Below the pieces are notes generated by a model. It did not search any database and had not been told where the DNA came from. It worked only from the letters and a program-made list of their open reading frames with translations. A program made the position numbers and the translations under genes. A stretch of DNA of 64,000 nucleotides, taken from positions 124,001 to 188,000 of the forward strand of contig JAFWYF010000001.1 of assembly GCA_017522785.1 (NCBI GenBank), written 5' to 3'. Position 1 is the stretch's first letter. Each line of letters begins with the position of its first letter. This stretch comes from Bacteroidaceae bacterium (GTDB lineage: Bacteria; Bacteroidota; Bacteroidia; Bacteroidales; Bacteroidaceae). Shown here in pieces: positions 1-7,907 of the stretch.

Positions 1-131
1 TTCTATTTGAATTTACTATATGTTCTTTATTCTAAGTAGTACATGTTACTTATCTGTTGCTAAATTAGTAATAAAAAAGGAAAATACTTTCATTCCGTCA
101 TCTAATTGTTGTTTTTATGCTCGCTTTAAAG

Positions 132-139
132 TATTTTCG
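132..139 (+). promoter_or_regulatory. Probable -7 element for dusB
   Basis: TATTTTCG matches the Bacteroides -7 consensus TAnnTTTG with one change and lies 19 bases before the preferred dusB start. A TTG-rich stretch near 107-116 could serve as a weak -33 element. The position argues against the longer reading of dusB that would start at 117. The first 130 bases otherwise hold no gene that I can see. Confidence 0.45.
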
Positions 140-158
140 CGCTCAGAATAAGTTTTAT

Positions 159-1142
159 ATGAAGATTGCCAATATAGAATTTGATAAATATCCGGTCTTT
201 CTTGCTCCAATGGAAGATGTTACCGATGAAGCTTTTCGCTTGTTGTGTAAACGTTTTGGTGCGGACATGGTGTATACCGAATTTGTTTCTAGCGACGCTC
301 TGATACGCGACATAAATAGTACAGTACGCAAACTCAATATTCATGAGCAGGAGCGTCCTGTAGCTATACAGATATATGGTAATGAGGTGGAACCGATGGT
401 TGAGGCTGCCAAACGTGTTGAAGAGGCCCACCCCGATATTTTAGATATAAATTTCGGTTGTCCAGTAAAGAAGGTTGCTCGTAAAGGTTGTGGCGCCGGT
501 ATGTTGCAAAATGTCCCCAAACTGCTGGAAATTACAAAGGCAGTTGTTGATGCTGTAAATGTGCCTGTAACTGTAAAAACCCGTTTAGGGTGGGATGAAA
601 GCAGTAAATGTATTGTGGAACTGGCCGAAGCGTTACAAGATTGTGGAATAGCAGCTCTTACAGTGCATGGTCGTACTCGCGCGCAAATGTATACAGGCGA
701 GGCCGATTGGACACTAATAGGTAAAATAAAAGAGAATCCACGAATGCACATCCCAATCATAGGCAATGGTGATATTACTACGCCGGAACGCGCCAAAGAG
801 TGCTTCGATAAATACGGTGTCGATGCTGTGATGATAGGACGTGCCAGTTTCGGGCATCCTTGGATTTTTCGCGATGTGAAATATTTCCTTGAGAATGGTG
901 AACATGCCACACCGTTTACTTTTGCAGAATGTATGAATGTTCTACGTCAGCAGGTTTGCGATAGTGTTGAGTGGTTGGGAGAGCGTCCGGGTATATTACA
1001 TGTGCGACGTCATCTTGCTGCAACCCCTCTACTCAAAGGACTGCCCGATTTTCGTCCATTGCGAATAGAAATGTTACGTGCCGATAAGTTGGAATCTTTG
1101 TTAGATGTTCTGGCTCGTATAGAGGAAATATATTCTAAATGA
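159..1142 (+). CDS. dusB: tRNA-dihydrouridine synthase (DusB family)
   Basis: This flavoenzyme reduces specific uridines in the D-loop of tRNA to dihydrouridine using FMN and NADPH. The sequence shows the Dus family opening (LAPMEDVTDEAFR), the NFGCPVKKV motif carrying the conserved cysteine, the VKTRLGWD segment, the HGRTRAQMY motif and the phosphate-binding IGRASFGHPWIF segment of the TIM barrel. The length of 327 residues fits the family. A longer frame opens at 117, but the product then gains 14 residues without family support and a promoter-like element lies inside that extension, so I chose 159. It converges on rny and shares a terminator hairpin with it. Confidence 0.93.
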   Translation: MKIANIEFDKYPVFLAPMEDVTDEAFRLLCKRFGADMVYTEFVSSDALIRDINSTVRKLNIHEQERPVAIQIYGNEVEPMVEAAKRVEEAHPDILDINFGCPVKKVARKGCGAGMLQNVPKLLEITKAVVDAVNVPVTVKTRLGWDESSKCIVELAEALQDCGIAALTVHGRTRAQMYTGEADWTLIGKIKENPRMHIPIIGNGDITTPERAKECFDKYGVDAVMIGRASFGHPWIFRDVKYFLENGEHATPFTFAECMNVLRQQVCDSVEWLGERPGILHVRRHLAATPLLKGLPDFRPLRIEMLRADKLESLLDVLARIEEIYSK

Positions 1143-1144
1143 TT

Positions 1145-1185
1145 ATACAGAAAGCGACCACTTTATTGGTGGTCGCTTTCTGTAT
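1145..1185. terminator. Bidirectional terminator between dusB and rny
   Basis: A perfect 17-bp stem with a 7-base loop lies three bases after the dusB stop and 13 bases from the rny stop. The genes converge, so the hairpin can end both transcripts, although the U-tract is short on both sides. Confidence 0.8.
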
Positions 1186-1198
1186 GTATAATAAAAGA

Positions 1199-2743
1199 TT
1201 ATCGTGCGTAGTTTACAGCGCGTGTTTCGCGTATAACAGTAATCTTTACCTGTCCGGGGTAGGTCATCTCGTCTTGAATCTTCTTTGCTATCTCTCCCGA
1301 CAATTGTTCTGTTTGCTTGTCATCAATCTTGTCTGCACCTACAATGACGCGCAACTCTCTACCTGCCTGAATTGCATAGGTCTTTGTTACTCCGGGGTAT
1401 GACATTGCGAGTTGTTCCAAGTCGTGCAAACGTTTGATGTATGCTTCTACAATCTCGCGACGTGCGCCGGGACGTGCTCCTGATATGGCGTCGCACACCT
1501 GAACAATGGGTGCTATGAGGCTGGTCATCTCTACTTCGTCGTGGTGAGCACCTATGGCATTGCAAATATCGGGTTTTTCTTTGTATTTCTCGGCAATCTT
1601 CATACCATACTCTGCGTGTGGTAATTCTGTCTCCTCATCGGGCACTTTTCCTATATCGTGGAGCAAACCGGCACGTTTTGCCTTTTTAGGATTCAATCCA
1701 AGTTCTGCAGCCATAACAGCACATAAGTTTGCTGTTTCACGTGCATGTTGCAATAGATTTTGGCCATATGAAGAACGGTATTTCATTTTTCCAATTATGC
1801 GAATTAGTTCGGGGTGCATGCCATGAATACCTAAGTCGATAGTGGTGCGTTTACCAGTTTCTATTATCTCTTCTTCAATCTGTTTCTTTACCTTTGCTAC
1901 AACCTCTTCGATACGTGCGGGGTGTATACGGCCATCGGCAACAAGCTGATGAAGTGCTAAGCGGGCAATTTCGCGACGAACGGGGTCGAATGCACTCAAT
2001 ACAATTGCTTCGGGTGTGTCATCTACTACAATCTCCACACCTGTTGCTGCTTCTAATGCACGTATGTTGCGTCCCTCTCGTCCAATGATACGTCCTTTCA
2101 TCTCATCATTGTCTATGTGGAATACGGTAACTGAGTTCTCTATCGCTGTTTCTGTTGCAACACGTTGTATTGTTTGAATAACTATTTTCTTAGCCTCTTT
2201 GCCGGCAGTCATTTTTGCCTCATCAATAATATCGTTAATATATGATGATGCTTGCGATTTTGCCTCCTCTTTTAGTGATTCTACAAGGCGCTCTTTTGCC
2301 TCTTCGGCCGACAAACCGCTTATGCTCTCGAGTTTTTCTCTTTCCTGTTGGTGTAGTTTGTCTAGCTCTTCTTGCTTGCGTTCAAGCAGGGTCTTTTGTG
2401 CTTCGAGATTCTCTTTGAATGTCTCTACTTCGTTACGACGACGTTGTAAATCTTCGCTACGCTGGTTCAGTTGAATCTCGCGTTGTTTAATGTGATTCTC
2501 GGCTTGTAGAATTTTGTTGTTACGTTGTGACACCTCTTTCTCTAGTTCGGCCTTTTTGTTAAGGAACTTTTCTTTTACCTCTAATAATTTATTTTTCTTA
2601 ATGACCTCGGCCTCTTTGTGAGCCTCGTCTATAATACGTTTGTGCTTTGCTTTTAAACCAAAGCGGAAAATCAGATATTGACATACGCAACCGACAATTA
2701 ATCCTGCCATTGCGCCAATTAGTAATAATAGCGGTGTAGACAT
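1199..2743 (-). CDS. rny: Ribonuclease Y
   Basis: RNase Y is a membrane-anchored endoribonuclease that starts decay of many mRNAs. The 514-residue protein has the expected order: an N-terminal membrane helix (about residues 4-27), a long charged coiled coil (about 30-190), a KH RNA-binding domain with [14 protein letters not shown] (217-230) and an HD phosphohydrolase domain with the metal-binding HD pair at 362-363 (LLHDIGK). Length and architecture match the family closely. It is the last gene of a leftward cluster after zapA, separated by a structured 121-base gap. Confidence 0.97.
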   Translation of the reverse strand: MSTPLLLLIGAMAGLIVGCVCQYLIFRFGLKAKHKRIIDEAHKEAEVIKKNKLLEVKEKFLNKKAELEKEVSQRNNKILQAENHIKQREIQLNQRSEDLQRRRNEVETFKENLEAQKTLLERKQEELDKLHQQEREKLESISGLSAEEAKERLVESLKEEAKSQASSYINDIIDEAKMTAGKEAKKIVIQTIQRVATETAIENSVTVFHIDNDEMKGRIIGREGRNIRALEAATGVEIVVDDTPEAIVLSAFDPVRREIARLALHQLVADGRIHPARIEEVVAKVKKQIEEEIIETGKRTTIDLGIHGMHPELIRIIGKMKYRSSYGQNLLQHARETANLCAVMAAELGLNPKKAKRAGLLHDIGKVPDEETELPHAEYGMKIAEKYKEKPDICNAIGAHHDEVEMTSLIAPIVQVCDAISGARPGARREIVEAYIKRLHDLEQLAMSYPGVTKTYAIQAGRELRVIVGADKIDDKQTEQLSGEIAKKIQDEMTYPGQVKITVIRETRAVNYAR

Positions 2744-2767
2744 AATGTTACTTTATTTAATTTATAT

Positions 2768-2838
2768 ATAATAAAAACGCATCGCGATATTCAAGCGTAG
2801 GCACATAAATGCTTAGGCTTCTATAATATTGCAATGCG
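2768..2838 (-). other. Structured hairpin with U-tract between zapA and rny
   Basis: Read on the minus strand, two 13-base arms (2826-2838 and 2778-2790) pair with one G-U and one A-C mismatch. They enclose a second weaker hairpin and are followed by TTTTTATTAT. The shape fits an intrinsic terminator after zapA, a leader element of rny, or the 3' end of a small RNA. zapA is next to the 6S RNA gene in enterobacteria, but I see no further support for 6S here. Confidence 0.45.
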
Positions 2839-2864
2839 TGAAACTGCTATGTAAAAATGTGAAA

Positions 2865-3158
2865 TTATCCTTTTTTCGCTAGTGTGTCGTCCAACAAATG
2901 CGACAAATCATTAATAATATGTAGAGTTTCGGATAATCCAACATCATCTCTCTGCTTTACATGTTTCAATGCTATGTCAAGAGCGGCCATTGTGATTACT
3001 CTCACTCCTGCCTCACCAAATTGTTGTTTATATAGTACGATATTGTCGTTCAATAGCCTTGCTGCCTTTCTGTAGTATGGCTCTTCGCTTGCCAAAACGG
3101 TTAGCGAGAACGACATTCCGTCTATTATCAAGTTAATTCCTACATTTCTATCTTCCAT
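2865..3158 (-). CDS. zapA: Cell division protein ZapA
   Basis: ZapA binds FtsZ and promotes bundling of its filaments at the division site. The 97-residue product has the ZapA pattern: an N-terminal beta segment (VGINLIIDGMSFSLTV), the EEPYYRKAARLLND helix with the typical YRKAA core, then a C-terminal helix likely to form the tetramer coiled coil. It lies 27 bases downstream of a small coiled-coil gene in the same direction, as is usual in Bacteroidales. Confidence 0.88.
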   Translation of the reverse strand: MEDRNVGINLIIDGMSFSLTVLASEEPYYRKAARLLNDNIVLYKQQFGEAGVRVITMAALDIALKHVKQRDDVGLSETLHIINDLSHLLDDTLAKKG

Positions 3159-3185
3159 GCCGATTGTGCCTCTGTCTATTGTTCT

Positions 3186-3485
3186 TTATCCTTGTTTGTT
3201 CAGCGACTCAATACAATGGTCGATTTCACGCACAAGCTTCGATAAACGCTCTTTTGTCGTGCCTATTTCGGCATCGCTTAAACTAATTATCTTTGCCTGT
3301 TTTAGATTGTTATAACTCTTTTCTAACGCATCGTAACGCATCTGTAACTCTTTGAGCGAACACTCCAACTCCTCTATTTTGTTAGATAGGTTGTTGTTCT
3401 GTTCTGTTGTTTGCTGGTAATTGTACAGAACTCTACGGAGCTTCTCTTCAAATTGTTTCAGTATTGTCTTGTCGTTTTCGGTCAT
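3186..3485 (-). CDS. Small coiled-coil protein upstream of zapA
   Basis: I cannot assign a named family. The 99-residue protein is soluble and rich in Glu, Lys, Leu and Asn, with a heptad-like central segment (about residues 10-65) that predicts a coiled coil, followed by a shorter C-terminal helix. Its position directly before zapA suggests a role with ZapA, in the way that ZapB is a coiled-coil partner of ZapA in enterobacteria, but this is inference from context and composition. The start is an ATG just downstream of a promoter-like element. Confidence 0.72.
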   Translation of the reverse strand: MTENDKTILKQFEEKLRRVLYNYQQTTEQNNNLSNKIEELECSLKELQMRYDALEKSYNNLKQAKIISLSDAEIGTTKERLSKLVREIDHCIESLNKQG

Positions 3486-3497
3486 AATACAACAATC

Positions 3498-3515
3498 ATT
3501 CTACAAATGTAGAAT
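3498..3515 (-). promoter_or_regulatory. -7 element embedded in an inverted repeat
   Basis: On the minus strand TACATTTG (3504-3511) fits the Bacteroides -7 consensus exactly. It sits inside a perfect 7-bp inverted repeat (ATTCTAC, 4 bases, GTAGAAT). No TTTG is found at the usual upstream distance, so the promoter may be weak or controlled by a protein that binds the dyad. Confidence 0.4.
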
Positions 3516-3586
3516 AAAATTTGGAAATTAAAAAGTGTTGTACAACTTTTTTTGTAATTTGCTCCTATGCTAAAATGTCTCTTGTT

Positions 3587-4186
3587 TTAACTTAATGCTA
3601 TTTTTGCAGCCTCAAATAACTGTTTGTAGTATGTGGCTTTTTTCTCAAGAGCAAGAGGGTAGGCGCGTGATGTAGATGGCATACGCCATACGTTAACTTT
3701 GCGATTATTTATTATTATTTGGGCGCATTCTCCTATCATTGGTGTCTCTGCATTGAATTGACTTAAAACAGTATTTGCGGATTTTTCTCCTGTAACAGCT
3801 ATTGTGGTGCAATTTGGAATTTTATTAAGAAGGTCTGTAATGTCTGTTTTCTCAACAATCTCAAGATGTTGGTCCGAAGCATTACCCTTAGTTCTACGTA
3901 TTACAGTGGCCGCATCGTACATGGCAATACCTTTTTGGTTTAAGAATTCTTCTATGAGTGCTTTGTCGAACCCTTTTTTCTCTTTTAAAAGAAAGTGTGT
4001 TGGGTCTTCGAAGAATAGTAATCCTATAATTTTCCAGAAATCGTTTGTGATGTTCGGATAGTAGAAATCCATGCTCCAACGCACTTTAGGCGGTGGAAAA
4101 CTGCCGAGCAAAAGAACTTTTGCATTTTCTGGCAGGAACGGTTCCCATGGATGTTTTTCGCACGTTGTTTCTTTGAACGTTGTCAT
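3587..4186 (-). CDS. Uracil-DNA glycosylase superfamily protein (deoxyinosine/mismatch type)
   Basis: Members of this superfamily remove deaminated or mismatched bases in base-excision repair. The 199-residue protein shows the first active-site loop as LLLGSFPPPKVRW followed by an FYYP...FW segment (about residues 26-52), and a C-terminal loop MPSTSRAYP that corresponds to the second DNA-binding motif. This pattern resembles the hypoxanthine-DNA glycosylase and MUG branches more than classical Ung. The exact substrate cannot be read from the sequence. Its start overlaps the stop of the next upstream gene by four bases (ATGA), which indicates translational coupling. Confidence 0.75.
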   Translation of the reverse strand: MTTFKETTCEKHPWEPFLPENAKVLLLGSFPPPKVRWSMDFYYPNITNDFWKIIGLLFFEDPTHFLLKEKKGFDKALIEEFLNQKGIAMYDAATVIRRTKGNASDQHLEIVEKTDITDLLNKIPNCTTIAVTGEKSANTVLSQFNAETPMIGECAQIIINNRKVNVWRMPSTSRAYPLALEKKATYYKQLFEAAKIALS

Positions 4187-5079
4187 TCGGGGATAAATTC
4201 ATATCGATTGAGCATTGCGATAGGGTCGTAGGCTCTTTTTGCCTGACGCAATCCGGGGTCTCCCAAATCTTCTTCTCTGTTTATGAAAGTAATTTGGGGA
4301 TATTCTGCACAAATGTCTGTTGCAAAATACTTAGTTATTGCTTCCCCTAATCCCGGGTATTCTCGTAAGGCTTTCTCAATGTGCACATACATTGTATCGC
4401 CAAAGACTTCACCTAAGGTGAAAGCGACAATTTTGTTGTCAATCCTAATTATTCCAGCCTCTTGCGGGTAGTGCACAAGGTTTTTCACTGTTGATATGCA
4501 TTGCCCCTGCTCGTAGCATCTCATTACGGCTTGGTCGTGGCAATCGTTCGCATTTTGCAAAAACGATATAATCTCGGGAATATCATCGGCTTTGCAACGG
4601 CTGTATTGATGGTTGGGAAACTCGGCAAGGAATTTGTTGAGTCGGTTCCTGCGTTTGTTTAGTGAACGCCCCTGCATCGTAACCATTGACGTTGCTGAAT
4701 ATATATAATCGGCCCAACCATCGAGTGTTTCAACACGATGGTTGGGTAGTATCTCCTTTAACTCCTCAATAAATGGCTCGGGAACTGCTGTCAAACGTAA
4801 ATCTCTCCCTATCTCGGCACAGAATTGCTTAAGAATATCTATGCTCTCTTTCAATGGCATGTTGCCTACTGGCATTAGAAATGCCTTTTCTTGCATGTCG
4901 GCTTGTGATGTTCCCGATATAAAAAGTGTGTTATCGACAACTGTATATCGGTAGCGCATATATTGCGCCCACATTATGAGATTTCCCGGTGTGTAATCAC
5001 ACGAACGGGCAGGGATGTGCTCGACAAATGTGAGTAGTTCTTTTGCACTCTCTATTGATATGGGGTTAAATCGTAACAT
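4183..5079 (-). CDS. Phosphatidylglycerol lysyltransferase-like domain protein (DUF2156)
   Basis: The 298-residue product resembles the soluble C-terminal domain of lysylphosphatidylglycerol synthases (DUF2156), a double GNAT-like fold that transfers an aminoacyl group. The N-terminal SCDYTPGNLIMWAQYMRYRYTVVDNTLFI region and the LNKRRNRLNKFLAEFP segment are typical of the stand-alone Bacteroidales proteins. There is no membrane flippase part, so substrate and role are open; an acyl- or aminoacyltransferase activity is an inference. It overlaps the downstream glycosylase gene by ATGA and follows the unknown gene at 5092 by 12 bases. Confidence 0.75.
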   Translation of the reverse strand: MLRFNPISIESAKELLTFVEHIPARSCDYTPGNLIMWAQYMRYRYTVVDNTLFISGTSQADMQEKAFLMPVGNMPLKESIDILKQFCAEIGRDLRLTAVPEPFIEELKEILPNHRVETLDGWADYIYSATSMVTMQGRSLNKRRNRLNKFLAEFPNHQYSRCKADDIPEIISFLQNANDCHDQAVMRCYEQGQCISTVKNLVHYPQEAGIIRIDNKIVAFTLGEVFGDTMYVHIEKALREYPGLGEAITKYFATDICAEYPQITFINREEDLGDPGLRQAKRAYDPIAMLNRYEFIPE

Positions 5080-5091
5080 AAATTGCTACTT

Positions 5092-5721
5092 TTATTTATC
5101 CATGTCCTCTGCTTGTGGACGTGGTTCCTTCTTAGCGAGTGTTACAATTTTATATACGTATTCTGTCATCCACTCCTCGGAATAACCTAACTTCTCTTTG
5201 TATTGGCGAACTGCATATACGGTTTTGAATGTAGCCTCGTCCTTCCAATTGTTCTTTGTCAATATGTCGTTAATGACTTTTTGAGTCATGCTGTAGAGCA
5301 ATTTCTTGAATACTCCCGGAACGCGGAATTTCCATTGCATAAGATTGCCTACGAGCATCATTAAATCGTTGTTGAATCCTTGGAATGCAAACAAATAGGG
5401 TTGTACGCTGTTCAAATTCTTGCAGTTCTTTTTTATTGATGCGTCAATCTCCTTAAAGAAGTTGTCATTTAGGCCATAGAGCTGTTCAATCATCTTTTTG
5501 CAACGGCTACGCTCGGCTACTCCCAACTTGTTGTTTTGTGTTGCAACCTTTAGAGTGCGTTTGAATGTAGCAAGGTCGGGTAACATTCCAAGGTTTGTTA
5601 TTCCTAAATTAGCGGCAAGTACCGATTGATAGTAAACGCGTATGAGGGTCATGAAATCCTCCATGCCACCAACTCTTTCGGTCTCTTTATTTTTCTTTTT
5701 GAAAAAATCGAATAATCCCAT
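5092..5721 (-). CDS. Conserved hypothetical protein next to yidC
   Basis: I do not recognise a family. The 209-residue protein begins with MGLFDFFKKKNKE, a short amphipathic basic start, then appears as an all-helical soluble domain rich in Lys, Leu and Asn, with no signal peptide or membrane helix. It lies 20 bases after yidC and 12 bases before the DUF2156 gene on the same strand, so it probably belongs to the same transcript. Nothing in the sequence points to a catalytic role. Confidence 0.7.
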   Translation of the reverse strand: MGLFDFFKKKNKETERVGGMEDFMTLIRVYYQSVLAANLGITNLGMLPDLATFKRTLKVATQNNKLGVAERSRCKKMIEQLYGLNDNFFKEIDASIKKNCKNLNSVQPYLFAFQGFNNDLMMLVGNLMQWKFRVPGVFKKLLYSMTQKVINDILTKNNWKDEATFKTVYAVRQYKEKLGYSEEWMTEYVYKIVTLAKKEPRPQAEDMDK

Positions 5722-5741
5722 TTCTTATATTTTAATTTTTG

Positions 5742-7670
5742 TTATTTCTTATTTCTTTTTTGTTGTTCTTCCAATATACGCTGTTGTTCCTGTTGGAGTG
5801 CCTCTAAACGTGCCATCATGCCACTGCGTTTAGCAGGGTTGTTTTTGTTTGCTTCGTAGAATGCCTCCATCTTTTGCAATAATACATCTTCCTTAATGGT
5901 TTGTCGCAAGTATATGAAGATGAATACGCTTATAAGTGTCGATAGGAAATAGTAGTAGTTGAGTCCCGACGAGTATTCGTTGAACATAAAGAAGAACATT
6001 ATAGGCATTATGTACATCATCCAACGCATAATCTTCATCTGTTGCTCCTGCTCGGGTGAGCCACCAACGTTTGGTTGCATCTTCGATGTGTAATATGTGT
6101 TTAGTATCTGTGTTACACAGAATAGTAAACAGAAGATGCTTATGTGATTTCCTATTGGCCAGATAGATGTGTTCCAACTTATCAATGCATCGTAAGAAGA
6201 GAGGTCGTCGGCCCACAAGAAACTCTGCTGGCGAAGTTCTATGGCATTTGGTACAAAGTTGAATAACGCAATGAATATTGGCATTTGAATGAGCATGGGC
6301 AGACATCCTCCCATGGGGCTTGCTCCATATTTAGAGTATAATGCCATAATCTCCTGTTGTTTTTTCATTGCATCCTCCTTTTTGGGGTATTTTGCATTTA
6401 TTGCATCAATGTGTGGTTTCAAAGCACGCATTTTAGCCGATGACAAATACGATTTATATGTGAAAGGATATACAACGACCTTCACAATCAATGTCAAAAG
6501 CAGTAGCACAATGCCCATGTTCAAACCCCAACCGCTGAGCCAATCGAATAGGTACATTATGAAGAAACGGTTAATCCAACGTACAATTGGCCAACCAAAA
6601 TATATCAATTTCTCGAGTTTGGGGTCTTTGTCATTCCCTTCCTCAAGATAACTGCTTGCCTCTACAAGGTCGCTGTATTTGTTGGGGCCAAAATAGAAAT
6701 GAATATCTGTACTCTCTTTTCCGCTGGGGTCTAAAGGTAATGTCATTTCGGCAGAACAGTTCTTTAGAAAGCCACGTCCTTCGTTTAATGTGTCGGATAC
6801 CAATGATACGTTGTCAAATGGAACAGCGGGAACCATTATGCAAGAGAAAAATTGGTTTTTCATTGCAATCCAATCTACCGGCTCCGAAATGTTTTCTTTG
6901 TCGTTTGATATTTCGCTCAGATAGTCTGTTCCGTCGTTTTCAAGTTTATATGTGATATTTGAATATCTCTGCTCAAATGTAAATCCTTTCTCTTGCTGAC
7001 GTATGAGTTGGTCCCAAGTGATGGCAATATCTCGTGTGGAACTTGGGAAAAAGTTCTGCATGTTGTTAGCATCAATCTCCAATTTTACTATGTAGCTGTC
7101 GGGGAGCAGTGTATAAGTGAAATCGATATACTTTTCGGCAGATGCAACAAGGCGCATTACAACTCTGTTGCTTGTTACATCAATGGGGGTAAAGTGGAAT
7201 TTGTCGGTGTTTATGTTCTCTTCTTTACCATCTATTGTGAAGTTGATGTTGTTGCGTACCTCATTTTTACGATGTCCATGTCCTACAGTTATATTGTCGT
7301 TGCTGTCGAACAAGGTAATAGGGTTGCCCTGTTGGTTGTTGTAGTCGGCAAGTGTAGCCGAGCATATACGTGCTCCTAATGTCGAAATGCTTACAGCAAC
7401 TTTTTCGTTTTTGAGTGTAATAAATTCTTCTACTCCATTGCGTGCATTAAAGAATAGGGCAGTGCTGTCCTGCTGCAATAATGCCTGCTCTTTTTCGTAC
7501 TTTTCAATAGCTTCTATTACGGCTTTTTCCTGCTCGTATTGAACTGCTGCGATAGAGTCTCTTGTACGTTGTTGTGCTGCAATCTGCTCTTGGTTTGGCT
7601 TGTTTATGTAGAAATAGCCAACAAAAACCAAAGCAATAAGCACAAATCCTGTTATTGTATTTTTATCCAT
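5742..7670 (-). CDS. yidC: Membrane protein insertase YidC
   Basis: YidC inserts and folds inner-membrane proteins, alone or with SecYEG. The 642-residue product has an N-terminal helix (MDKNTITGFVLIALVFVGYFYI), a large periplasmic domain of the Gram-negative type (about residues 60-340), and the C-terminal core with transmembrane segments including MGIVLLLLTLIVKVVVYPF and the GCLPMLIQMPIFIALF motif, then a basic tail. The frame extends 21 codons upstream to 7733, but promoter elements lie there and the N-terminus fits best with the ATG at 7668-7670. In many relatives pyrG is adjacent; here pyrG is about 31 kb away. Confidence 0.96.
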   Translation of the reverse strand: MDKNTITGFVLIALVFVGYFYINKPNQEQIAAQQRTRDSIAAVQYEQEKAVIEAIEKYEKEQALLQQDSTALFFNARNGVEEFITLKNEKVAVSISTLGARICSATLADYNNQQGNPITLFDSNDNITVGHGHRKNEVRNNINFTIDGKEENINTDKFHFTPIDVTSNRVVMRLVASAEKYIDFTYTLLPDSYIVKLEIDANNMQNFFPSSTRDIAITWDQLIRQQEKGFTFEQRYSNITYKLENDGTDYLSEISNDKENISEPVDWIAMKNQFFSCIMVPAVPFDNVSLVSDTLNEGRGFLKNCSAEMTLPLDPSGKESTDIHFYFGPNKYSDLVEASSYLEEGNDKDPKLEKLIYFGWPIVRWINRFFIMYLFDWLSGWGLNMGIVLLLLTLIVKVVVYPFTYKSYLSSAKMRALKPHIDAINAKYPKKEDAMKKQQEIMALYSKYGASPMGGCLPMLIQMPIFIALFNFVPNAIELRQQSFLWADDLSSYDALISWNTSIWPIGNHISIFCLLFCVTQILNTYYTSKMQPNVGGSPEQEQQMKIMRWMMYIMPIMFFFMFNEYSSGLNYYYFLSTLISVFIFIYLRQTIKEDVLLQKMEAFYEANKNNPAKRSGMMARLEALQQEQQRILEEQQKRNKK

Positions 7671-7730
7671 GATATTTGAGTGTATATCTGTGTATTTATT
7701 ATGTTTTTGAAAATTTGGATGCAAAGTTAG

Positions 7731-7763
7731 CAAAAATAAAGGTAATAACTCTGTTTTAACAAA
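7731..7763 (-). promoter_or_regulatory. Promoter of the yidC cluster
   Basis: On the minus strand TTTG (7760-7763) is followed after 21 bases by TATTTTTG (7731-7738), a full match to the Bacteroides promoter pattern. A second -7-like TAACTTTG lies just downstream at 7722-7729. The predicted leader is about 50 bases long and supports the yidC start at 7670. Confidence 0.65.
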
Positions 7764-7829
7764 TAAAAATAAAACAGTTTTATAATTTATTTTACTTATA
7801 TGAAAATATGTTTTTATTCCCGATTTTAT

Positions 7830-7880
7830 TATCTTCGCGTCGTGAAATCAAAATAATGAAAACCGAAAGAATGGTTTTCA
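7830..7880 (+). promoter_or_regulatory. -7 element and 5' leader hairpin of the DUF3078 gene
   Basis: TATCTTCG (7830-7837) is a typical -7 element. Downstream, an 8-bp hairpin (7857-7864 with 7873-7880, 8-base loop) would form in the leader, about 30 bases before the ATG. It could affect mRNA stability; no function is proven by the sequence. Confidence 0.45.
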
Positions 7881-7907
7881 GGGGGAATTTATATAAATTG
7901 GGGAATT

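Noticed and set aside
341-910. A 189-codon frame on the minus strand inside dusB.
   Set aside because: It is antisense to a clearly conserved gene, has no family features and is rich in Ser, Pro and Thr, as expected of a shadow frame.
2744-2864. A 6S RNA gene between zapA and rny.
   Set aside because: The gap is 121 bases, shorter than typical 6S RNA, and only a hairpin with U-tract is evident; the zapA link alone is not enough.
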